A stretch of 64,000 nucleotides of DNA from Sinonovacula constricta (lineage: Eukaryota > Mollusca > Bivalvia > Cardiida > Solecurtidae): NCBI GenBank assembly GCA_007844125.1, contig CM017556.1:85344864-85408863 (forward strand), read 5' to 3'. The notes under the pieces were generated by a model, which was given only the letters and a program-made list of their open reading frames with translations, had not been told where the DNA came from and did not search any database. The position numbers were made by a program, and so were the translations under genes. Of this stretch, positions 1 through 11,000 are shown in pieces (within the stretch, counting starts at the first letter, position 1; every line of letters begins with the position of its first letter).

Positions 1-274
1 CCAAACAAACTGATAAGACCCTTTAAAATGATAAAAAGGTGATGTTGAAATTTGATTGTAAACCTTGTTCTGACCTTAATGTGTAATAAAAATATACCAA
101 GACTCAGTGGTGCGGTCAATAGAGGACTGGACTGTCGTACAAGAAGTACTGGGTTTGAAACCTACAAATGCCATGCATTTATTATTTTTTTATTTTATTA
201 CATTTTTTTTCTTTTTTCTTTTTTGTTACTTCTATCATCATATTGAACATTATTGAGAATTTTGTTTTTTACAG
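1..274. other. Left edge; degenerate tRNA-derived SINE around 95-175
   Basis: A tRNA-like stretch has an A-box-like CTCAGTGGTGCGG near 100 and a B-box-like GGTTTGAAACC near 150, followed by T-rich sequence. It would be a worn SINE. No gene is visible here. Confidence 0.3.
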
Positions 275-442
275 CTTGTTTCACACTGCTATGGACAAGG
301 ACCTACTTGCATTGAGGGAGTATTAAAGGGAGACTACCACTATGTCCCTCTGTACCTGTATACATACAGATCTGTGTGGTTATTTTATGCCCTGGCAGGG
401 ATAGTGATTTATAAATACCAGGAACATACACTGGAAATGTAG
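275..442 (+). CDS. Possible 3' terminal exon of an off-window plus-strand gene
   Basis: A strong acceptor (TTTTGTTTTTTACAG at 260-274) opens onto two plausible frames. Frame 1 stays open for 55 codons (LVSHCYGQGPTC ... EHTLEM, stop 440-442) with a hydrophobic stretch VWLFYALAGIVIY. Frame 2 gives a short end, LFHTAMDKDLLALREY, then stop. Neither is recognised. It could equally be chance after a T-rich SINE tail. Confidence 0.2.
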   Translation, partial: LVSHCYGQGPTCIEGVLKGDYHYVPLYLYTYRSVWLFYALAGIVIYKYQEHTLEM

Positions 443-689
443 ATACTGGAGCTTTATCTTTCATGTACCTTAATCAAACAGTAACATAATGCACAACTGA
501 TTATGATATTCAATGCCACATAAGTCCCAGAGTGCATTTGTGGCCTCTTTGTGTACAATCAGATGTCCCTGAAATTGGCTATGCTATGTAAGCTTCTCAA
601 CCAAGATTTATATATGTGTTATGGTAAATTTACAATTTTTCTACAGTGATTTGTAAATTATGATATCTATTTAAAATCTTCTTTGTTTG

Positions 690-840
690 TATTTTTACTT
701 CGCATTGATACTATATATGGTCATATTGATAATGTCCAGCTTATTACAGGTGGAGGAAGATGCAAGACATTTTGTCTTTAAGAATCAGCGACACACTACC
801 TATCAGCTGGTAGACCTTCTCAAGTGTAATTTCTTGCCCT
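690..840 (-). mobile_element. SINE family A fragment (3' part)
   Basis: On the minus strand it matches the 3' half of the SINE seen at 28090, 46640 and 55759: the complement of the stretch around GTCCAGCTTATTACAGGTGG corresponds to the shared CCACCAATAATTAGCTGGAC region. It explains an otherwise exon-like ORF at 750-842. Confidence 0.5.
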
Positions 841-856
841 GAAAGGGACTCATATC

Positions 857-1317
857 CCCACTCGGAACTCCTCGGGTAATTCCGTCCTCTACGTAATCAC
901 CTCGGAAATAATGCGGTCGCCGCCATATTGACGAACTACTTCCAAAGCAGCAATCGTACCTACTCGGCGATCTCCGGCAAGCTTCGAATATAGACATCAC
1001 CGAAGCGTGATCCGAGTGCATGCAGGGTAATAACTGGTATATTACACTTTTACCAAATCCTGTTGGTAATATACATACAGTATCAACTAAGTTAGAAATA
1101 TTCTTTAACCAAGCAATCTGCTCTTCTTTCAAGGAGTATTGAATCTCCCTTATATCTAAAGCGTACTGCATGCACTTTGAAAAGTCAGCCATCTTTGTTT
1201 ACATAATGCAATGAGAAGTTATTCGCCGGGGCAAATCACCAACTGGTGTATTCATACAATTACATACGAGGCATTATCTCCGAAGCTTGCCGGAGATCGC
1301 CGAGTAGGTACGATTGT
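857..1317 (-). mobile_element. Dispersed repeat carrying a RecQ-helicase first exon, copy 1
   Basis: Sequence similarity to 39771-40780 begins at ACTCGGAACTCCTCGGGTAA (about 858) and stops after GAGTAGGTACGATTG (about 1316). The right end is repeated in inverted orientation inside (about 948-985), so the unit is partly palindromic. It carries the start of a RecQ-like gene between the arms. This copy lacks about 545 bp that copy 2 has. Which transposon class moves it is unknown. Confidence 0.55.
1022..1192 (-). pseudogene. RecQ-like DNA helicase, first-exon fragment with Walker A
   Basis: From the ATG at 1192 the minus strand encodes MADFSKCMQYALDIREIQYS, then LKEEQIAWLKN, then VCILPTGFGKSVIYQLLP. 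LPTGFGKS (residues 42-49) is the Walker A / motif I of RecQ-family ATP-dependent DNA helicases, and the length before it is short, as in RecQ-like paralogues. After residue 57 the reading is no longer helicase-like, so only the first exon is present. Inside a repeated element it is most likely a captured, non-functional fragment, although a functional exon spliced to distant sequence cannot be excluded. Confidence 0.6.
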
Positions 1318-1994
1318 CATATCCCATGCATTATGGGGCTGAAGAGTTACAAGACAGTGACTAAAACTACTCAGGCACAGGCACGCCCAATATTTACAAT
1401 CACAGAAAAATAAGCATTTCTGAAATGGCTGTTAAACAAAAGTCAGCATTAAGTTAACAAAGTAGAAATAAGAAATATGTTCTTTTATGAAGCAATTGAG
1501 TGAAAGCAAGTTTTTATGAGGAATCAATGGGTTAAAATCAATAGTCCATGCTTCTATGTATTGAATAAACATTGAATCTTTTATTTAATACTGGTTATAA
1601 ACAAATATAACATGATTAGGATAAAACAGTGTTTTAATATATAAATATAATTATAACGATTGTGGAATGATGAAATATTCTCTTTTCAACTTTCTATGCT
1701 TTTCATATTAATATTATTAAACATTAAACATTATAATTAACATTTTCTTGGAAGGGCTGCATCGGAACAATGTAAAGGTTTGAGTAAAATGTTTGTTTTT
1801 CACAATTGAGAGACAATTGTTGTGCATATTAATATTACACTTTACACTGAACATAAGGGGATCAATAGGAAATATCCAAATCCAGTATTGTAAATCAATG
1901 GTAGGTCATTATCAGTTATGCTAGAGATTGACTTAAATAGAGATTTTTTAGGAAAAATCACTTTAACAACAAAATTAACTTTACAAGCTCTTAC
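1318..1994. other. No gene seen; AT-rich
   Basis: The stretch is AT-rich with short runs such as ATTATTAAACATTAAACATT. No coding signal or recognised repeat was found. Confidence 0.4.
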
Positions 1995-2028
1995 CTGGTA
2001 CATTTACTGTTGTTGTACAATATGAATT
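1995..2028 (-). CDS. 34-nt coding exon of the minus-strand gene
   Basis: A long T-rich tract ending TTTTTTTCAG precedes 34 nt that read NSYCTTTVNVP plus one base, followed by donor GTAAGAG. The phase-0 start matches the end of the signal-peptide exon. Confidence 0.45.
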
Positions 2029-5000
2029 CTGAAAAAAAGAAGACAAAAATAATATTATTATTTATAACCAAAATAAAAATAGACAAATATACCAGTCTAA
2101 AAATTTATTTTTTTCCAAAGCATGTTGTTACCTAAACAATAACCTGCTATGTCAAGTAACATGCTATCACCTTCATTAGTTCTTATTTACCGGGATTCTC
2201 TAACAAAACCTGCAAAGGTCATAAGAAATATTGCTAGAGACTAGGCAGCACATAGTGAAGATCCTGACCAAACAGCTTATTAAAACAAGAGGGCCATGAT
2301 GGCACTTAATCGCTCACCTGAGGACACAGGCTTTTAGTAGACTCATATAGATAGGAAATACCTGTTTGCAATGAGGAATGGGAATTTATGTTTCACTGTT
2401 CACTCTGATCTAGGGCACCAATGAGCAGCATTTTGCAGGACCTTTTCAGGTAACAATGACTCATTTGGTTATTTAAAAAAAAAAAAATCCCAAACTGTTG
2501 GATAGCACCTTTAAATGTCAAAATATTGCAAACAACAAAAAAGCAGTATGAACATTTTGAGCATGTTCTTCACAAGTTGTAGTGTTTTACAGTACTGTGT
2601 TAGAAATAGTGCTCTTTTAGACTAAAGTGTGAGTATGCATAAATTATGCTCAATTTTCCTAAAACAATGGTAAGGTTTTGTAACATACATTTGATGTAGG
2701 CTAATTGTTGGACACCACCTTTAACTTATGCAGGGAGTGAGCTAAGCTACCAGGGCTATTAGAAGTAATTTGGTACACTCTTATTAGTCATAGCCTTTAT
2801 ATGGCTATCTGACACTACATGTATTGAGTTAAGTGGAAGTTGTTGACCTTCTTAAAGATTAGTTTCTATGACTTAAATAAAATAAAAATGAAAATATTGG
2901 CAGCAAAAAAGAACACATTCAGGGATGGATTAATCTGCTTGAACATACCGGATTGAAGCATGTTATTAAATCTGGCATGGCCTAAATGATCATAATTGTG
3001 TTTGTGTGTAGGCACACAAGTGATAATTGGCCTAATTGACAATTACAATCAAAGGAAGTATCCCTAAGCTTCAGAACTTATAGTTAACACTTATAAAGTG
3101 GCTATATAATTGAAGTTAAACACTGAAATAGTACAGCATAAATATTAAATAAGAACCATACCTTCTTAATCTGATAAGTTATAATGGGTTAATTAGGTTT
3201 CAAACATGGAATGTCTAAAATTTTGGGCTTTTTTTTCCTTCTTTAGTAGAAGCCATTTACAGGGGCCTTTCCCCCAGAAAATTTCTTTAAAATCATGCAG
3301 TTTTCCCCAAAAAGTAACTTTACGTCAGGTCTTTTCATTCCCCTTTAATCAAAATTATAGGGCATGGGCCCCTTCTCCCGGCAATGAACAAAGCCTTGAC
3401 AATTGAATTTTTAATGAATAATTATGACATAGTTTACCAAAAGTACAGCATTTCATGGGATCTTTTTGTGTAACAGTATCTTATTTGGATGTTGAAGAGA
3501 GAAGAAAATAGTCCAAACTGTCCGTTTTCACATTTAACAACCTATAATGGAAAAATGTTGAACAATGTCTTGTTGCACCAGAAATAGCTAAACTCTGTAA
3601 GGTCAGCTGCTTTTTGGTCAATGTAACATTGTATTCACTGCCAACACAGTGAATACAAGAATTAGTTTATTTATGGCTACACTACAATGCCAATTAAGTT
3701 ATAGTTTATGGATATACTACAAAGGTAATTATGACATGTCGATGAGATATTCAGCATAAAAACATAAGGACCATCATGGCCCTTTATCCCTGAATGCCAT
3801 TACAAGAAAGCAATATTAAAAAAAAAGAATACATTAAATTGTTACATCGTTACTATGCAACTGGCGGATATGCATTTTGATGCATCTAAATTCTTTGGAC
3901 AATGTTGATTAGGGGCCACTCAAGAAATATGTTTACCAAATATCAAGGTTCTCACTCTTGTTATTTTAAACAGATTTTCACAATTTTTCTTTGTAGTCAT
4001 ATATGGACTATATAGCTATATAGAAAATTAATCATGTTCTTGGCGGCCATGTTTTTTGACAGATCACAATTCCTTCACCCAGACTGATTGAGAGCTACCC
4101 AGGAACATGTCGACCAAACATTAAAGCTTTAGCTCTTGAAGTTTCTAAGATGTAGAACTTCAAAGTTTTTAATTTGGCCATGGATATTCAACATTCTTTG
4201 AACAACCTTTTGTTTCTCTAGCCTTCTGAACCTTCTCATTGGCGACGTGCTGAAATGCAATGCCTATAAATGAAATGCTCGCTGAAATTTGCACATGGGG
4301 AAAGTCTGTTTTGCGGACTTTTATAACCCTGATAAAATACAGGTCACAATTAGATACAATGAGTTCTATTTTTTTATTTTATTTTGATATTTTATATTTT
4401 TTATTTAAGTTTAAAAATGTATGTCACAATTTCTTTTAGATTTTTTGTAATCATTTACTTTGCCTTTGATGCTTTGCATTAATGGTTTTCTTGTGATGAT
4501 AGGTTTGACAAGATTCTGAGCTGAGCTAGTGGTGATAACAATAGCTCAGCTAAGCCTAGTTCAGCATAAAATAGACCAGGTGAGCTAATAAATTAATTCT
4601 TAATGGATAAAAAAGATTTTTTACTGAAGGTCCCTACTGTCCTTGCATTTCCTGGTATGAGTCTACTGGCTGTGTCAATGCTTACTTTATAAACAGTTTT
4701 GTTTTCCTTTATAGGATTGTAAATACACGTATGTCAATAAACACTAAGCCTGCTAAGCATAACGTGATCAGACAAATAAGTGTTTATCCTGATCAGACTG
4801 TCTGATCATGGGCCATACTATTTTCTGCCAAGTCTCTAGCAATCTGACAACTTTTCCATACACTTTTTATGTGGTCAAAGTGGAAGATTTTTACTTGCAA
4901 ATGGGGAGATTTGTTCCCTCAATTTTCTCCGTCAAATTGTATTTAACATATCACAACACAATTTAAGTTTTAATATTTAAATTGTAATTTGTAAACGAAG

Positions 5001-8000
5001 CACTCAAGTAAGCGATAAAATTCATCAATTCATACAATATATTCCAACATATCTCACAAACTAATCATTAAAACAGTTTCGCAATTACAGATCTGTTCAC
5101 ACTCTACCAATACGATATTTCCATTTACTTTCTACTTCTGAAGCAACAAGAAAACATATCGATGTAAACCTGTTAGATACCCAAAGCTGAATGACTAATG
5201 CAAAACAATATTAATCACATGAAAATATCATGCACTGATGTCACGCTTTAGTGACCATCTTAACAGTGACTGTGTATCCTTAAGGGAAAATAATTTCTTT
5301 CTAATTTGCTCCTCAAATGAAATAAATTATATTTATTTTCATATAAACCAAGAAATTATATGTTTCCAAGGAGGGGCATTTCTAAAAAATGTGTTAAAAC
5401 ACCTTTCATTTTCAAATAATTTTGAACCTTAAAAGAGGGAGTCTCCCTCAAACAGTGGGAGAGTTCACATGTATGCTTTTCATGATGATGTATGTAGAAG
5501 AATAAAACAGGCATGGGTTATTAACAACATGTAGAAAGGTATGGGGAAAAACAAAAGAGGCAGGATAAGGAGTAGATTTACCATGTCCACAACAACACCC
5601 CCATGCCCAATCAGTTAATAACCCTTTAACTTTTGTCTTTCAATATTAGTTTAAACCCACCAATAACCTCCATTTCTTTGTACTAACAAATACATTTTTA
5701 AATAGTAAGTCAATTTTAATGAAACTCAGTTATAAATGGTGCAAACACTGATCAGATAGCTATCGGTGGTAACTGGCTGATCAGGATCTACTCGGTTTGC
5801 TTAAGCCAGATCAATCAGCACTCAGCAGAGTAAGTGTTAAGGTGGTATAATTCAGCTGTTATCAGTGTGCAAGATGTGGAGTGTAGGCAAGCCATCTCCC
5901 TCAGCCCATTTCCTGTATATTCTCCAACATCAAACATGGTCAACTGAAGTAGTTTCAATCACTGCACCATATATAGAAACACTGGATCATGGGTCATGCA
6001 GAGCTGCAATAGACCAGTCAAGTAACTTGCCACTTATGATCCTGCCTTAGTAAGATTAATGCAACATGTGTAAACCTTTAGCTTGCTAAACCCATATTTA
6101 TATGGCTGTGGCAAATTGTGTAGATCCAGATCAGCCGGATCCCTGCTGGGTGCGGACTGATCACGTTCTGCACTATCTGCTACTGAAACTCAAAATATCT
6201 AGGCATCTTGCATGTTAGTGTAAGAAGATTATTAAAACTGGGTTATTAAAATATGATTAGGGTTAATAACCATTTCAAAATTGTATGTATGGATACTGCA
6301 TGCTTTTAGGTTATAAGATCAACATTTTGCTTCAGATTGTAGAGTTAATATCGTAGAAACTGATCAGATAGCTCACTCTTTGAGCTGACTGACCTTGATC
6401 TACAGTATTTGCCCGAATGGGAACACTTCGGATAATTCATGTATCATCTATTGGATGTATGTGGATAGATAGATCACCTAGGCCATTTCCCTAAATGGGG
6501 CTACTTTTGAGACAGACGTCAAAACCAAAAAGACAGCTCGGGTGACAGCTCACTACAGTATGAGGCTTGTAAAATTTCAATTATTGGTGGCTTCAACGTT
6601 ATAAAATCCAATTTTAATTTACCCAGTGCAGCAGACACACAGCTGTCAAATGATGGCATTGTTTATGTTTCGTGCGAACTACATTTTAGGCATATGCTTT
6701 TTCCGACTTCTGACGAACAAAACAATCTTGATTTCAGTAAGTATCACTGCACCAGATAAATCCGAGGAATGATTGTCCCAAGGACGGAATTACCCGAGGA
6801 GTCTCTGGCTTACTCCTCACATGGGATGGAGTCCTGGTTGGGGCGTGAACTTTTATGAAGGATGTTTTCTAGCTGATCTGCTGTGAACTGGTTCTATACA
6901 GAAATATGTCTGCAGTCTTTCTTAACAAATTATGAGCTGGACATTAACTCAGTTTGCCTATATTTATTTCCTCACCAAGTTGAGTCTCTGTTCTCCCAAG
7001 GTATGGTCTCTATATTTCCCAGGTTGGATCTCTATGTCTGTCTCTATATATGCCTATATCTATTTCCTCCCCAAGTTGGGTCTCTATTCTCCCCAGAATG
7101 GATCTCTGAACTCTCTAGAATAGACCTCCTTTCAGTACTCAAAACAGAATTCCTGGTTTAATGGCATCTCCCCCTCTCTTCAACAATTTTTCTATATTCA
7201 GTCATGAGGCAACTCTTATATACTATCTTTACTTTTTTTATTTAAACTTTCCATTTACCAGTGATATGTGGTCCACAAACAAAACTCCAAACACATTCCT
7301 GTCAAAGATGTGACTCTCTTCTATTTGTCTACTTATTTAGTCCCGATTGTGACTATTATATAAAAACATTTTTGTTATTTCTTCTTTCCACCAACAAAAT
7401 TCCAAACACATTACTGTCAATGATGTGTTTCTCACCAGAAACCGAGCTGAACTGACTCACACCTATGACATGCAAACGAACATACCCTGGCAAAGTCACA
7501 TTACCAGTCACTCCCATTCAGACATCTGACCTCTCTTTTTTGGTGTTAGTAACCTTAGTAATCTGCATTTACAGCCTTGAATCTCTGACTTTCTCACCCT
7601 ACACAAAGTTCACACAACCTGAAACCCTATTAAACTAATAAGAGAGTGAACTCTCAAATAACAAGTCTCAGACAAAGATTGATTTCCGTGACAGCATGTT
7701 TTAACTAAAATACTACCTCTAATAATCAGAAAATATCCTGAGCAAGTTTTCATAAAAAATTGTCGAAGTTGGTTAGTTGGTTGAATCAATAGTACAGTCA
7801 AACCTGGGGTTGCCAAGCCAAGATATTATTTGAAGTCATTGACTGGCTGCAATAGCTCAGGTGGTAAAGTGTCGGCTTGCGGATCGGGAGGTTGTGGGTT
7901 CAAACCCCGGCCGGGTCAAACCAAAGACTTTAAAGTTGGTAGTAGTGGCTTCTCTCCCTATGTTCGGGACTAAGGGGACAGCATTATGCTTGACTCGTCA

Positions 8001-11000
8001 GTGTCAGTATAATGGACTGGCGGGGTTCAGTCCCTGGGCACCTCATAAGTGCCCCTGTGCCATAATGATAGATATGCGCAGTATCGGCAAAAATGCCGGC
8101 TAATCCCAATCCCAATCCCAATCCCGATTTTTTTCCCTATATACTTTAATATAAAAAACCTCCAATTATTCAATGGCATTAATAATAGTTTCAGCATATT
8201 TCGAAGTAAATTTTGGTTGCTATCATATACAGTTTTAATGCTATTTTTACACATCTTATCCAAAACCCCATCACATCACCGTTTGACCATCGTGTATTGT
8301 CACCTATCAAACAACCAAGGAAGGTTACTTCAGTTACATCGATGTTTGGCTTCGTTAGCTGGTTATTTGAGGCTGTTAATTGGATATGACGTGTTAATTA
8401 GTTTGACGATCAGTTACAATGTATAATCAATTAAGTAGAGTGACACTCCACTTTAAGATGTTTCATGTATGCACTTTGTCTCACAGTGATATTGCAAACT
8501 GTTAGGGTGTGTAGGTGTAAATGCTGACCTACCTCACTGTCATTTCAATTGAGATATGGCAAGCATAGTGGGTGATATCTTAGCCGAACAATCTGGAGAA
8601 GGACCCAGTAATTGGGGGACAACTAGATTAGCTACTATTTAATACGATGTGATTTAATACTATGTGCTTGTAACCATTATGTAATGTAAGTTGCAGTTTG
8701 TTAATGATGATGTTCATGTCTATTCGACAAATGCTTTATACAAACATGCATAAACTTGATTTGTTATTATCTTTAAAAAAAATATGCTGATTCTTGTATT
8801 CAGTTTTTTCCAACAATTAACTTTTCTTATGTTTCACTGTTAAAAGTATTATGGTATATACATTGGTCCCTGCACATTACCACAGGGAATTACATAATTC
8901 AAAATGGCGGAACATTTTAAAAGTAAAGGCAATTTGGATTATTCCAACCCATGCATTGTTCAAAGTAAATTGGCAGTCCTGACAACTTCGAATAACCATA
9001 GTTTTACTGTATAATGAAAACACTACAAGCACTATGATATTTACAGCTTTAAAAAAGTATTCCCATTTTAAGACGATGACAACTGGGGTAGATAAGAGAC
9101 ATATACCGGTATATATTTTGTTATATGAACAATCCTTTCTTAAACTATACAGATCCCCTTTTTAATGTAGTAGTTCAACAAATCAAAACTGGTTTACAAA
9201 CTTAAGTGTAGGTCACTATCATCCAATGCAGGTTACATCACACATACCATGTCCTACTGAATACTAGAAAAAGTTGTTCCTCAAGGATTGTGTGGGTTTT
9301 TTTTTTAACTTTTTAAACATAAAGCATGACATTCAACTTTATCAAAGCATCTAGAAGGAAATAAATGAAAACAGCTTGTTTATTGTGTTGTTGTTTGTTT
9401 GTTTTTTTAAGTACAGGTGTACTTCGTATGGTGACCTTGATGGTAATCAATTATCAAGGTGACAACTAGCTTTTTTTTTTAGGAGTTTTTGTTTGAGGAA
9501 CGAGTGCAGAGATTACCATGACAATCAAGGAAGTCCCATCATCTCTCCACAAGTCTACTTATATTCCTTAAATAAACACTGAAGTTTTAGCCTGAAGTTG
9601 GTTATGCACCCACAAGGCAAACTCATGGGGTTAATGGCATTGAAATGGCTTTCTTTACAGTCCAGGCCCGGATCCAGAATTTTTTAACTGGGGATGCGAA
9701 GACCGAATTTGACATGCTTTAGAGGGATGCTGGAGCATGCTCCATCAGAAAATATTTGCTTCTAGAATGTTGAAGATACATTTTGAAAAGTTTCTGTATA
9801 TACCATAAATGCAGTTAGATTACATTTCATTGTTTGTATATTGGGAAAGAACGTATAATCTTGCAATATTTCAGCAAACCATTGTTGGGGTATCATCAAA
9901 TTTTGTGCTTAATAAATGTACATTTATATTGTCTGAATAAAGAATTTTGGTGTTCAAGAAGTTATTGTGAATATCACAAAAATAATCCAGTCTTAAGAGT
10001 AAACCCATCCCTTGATAACACCATGTTAGATTACAACTGGAAGGGGTGTAAATAATTAATTTGTATACTGCACACAGGGGTGTCACCGGACCTGGTAGCC
10101 AAATTGGTAGAGCATCGGCTCCTGGAGCGGGAAGTCCCTGGTTCGATCCTGGGCTGCGACATACCAATGAGGTTAAAAATGGTTGTGATGTAGCTCCCTA
10201 GTTAATACCCAAGCAAAAATAAGGGTAGTTCCATGACTCGGTGTCTGAATAATGTGACTGGAAATGGTACCATACCATTCTATGCATCACCAGGTACCTA
10301 TATATCAAGTTTAATGTATCCAACTTATTTTCCAGATAAGAATACAAGAGGGTCATAATGGTCCTATATTGCCCATAAGAAGACCCTGGCTATCAGCATG
10401 CTTTCAAATCTAATTATAAGTAATAATGTACACATCCATGTCTTTGGCATCTAGTGATCAAGTTATTTTTAGCCAATATGTACACATATTAACCCATCAA
10501 GCTGTCCATGCAGACTAAGATTCTGATAAAGTTCTGTAAATATTACTCAAAAAAGCTCTTTAAGTGATTTTGTAATTTAGCTTACTGACCTACTTTTTTA
10601 TAACCATGTGACCCAGATACAAACTCATTCGAGATTTTATGCAGACAAATATTTTGCCTAAGTTTGGTGAAGATTGTACCATAAATATAGTCCCTGTTCT
10701 CAAGGGTTTTCTAGGATTTTACCTATTGACCTACTTCTTGACCCCACATGACCCAGTTACGAACTCGACATTTTAACACTTGACAAACAGTCTGAACAAT
10801 TTTGGTAAAGTATGGATCAAAATTGTTGCCTCTAGTTGTTCTTGTTCATGAGCAAATTGTTGAAGCCGCACAACAGATGATGGGGTATCAGAAAAAAAAC
10901 TCCTTGAGCACCTTGTGCACAGGTCAGCGAAAAATGGAGGTAATTGAAAACTCAATGTCAGTAGAGTTGTGGTTCTTGTGAGGAGACTGACAGATATGCT

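Noticed and set aside
750..842. Exon-like plus-strand segment VEEDARHFVFKNQRHTTYQL after TTATTACAG
   Set aside because: It overlaps the reverse complement of SINE family A, so both the acceptor and the reading are SINE-derived.
3160..3180. A 9-nt minus-strand micro-exon between ATACC and CTGATAAG
   Set aside because: Too short to support without transcripts, and not needed to join the neighbouring exons.
8100..8128. Telomere-like repeat (AATCCC)n
   Set aside because: The order of bases is not TTAGGG/CCCTAA, and it is the tail of a SINE.
10090..10160. A tRNA gene
   Set aside because: A and B boxes are present but no good cloverleaf or 3' terminator follows; the downstream body recurs as a SINE.
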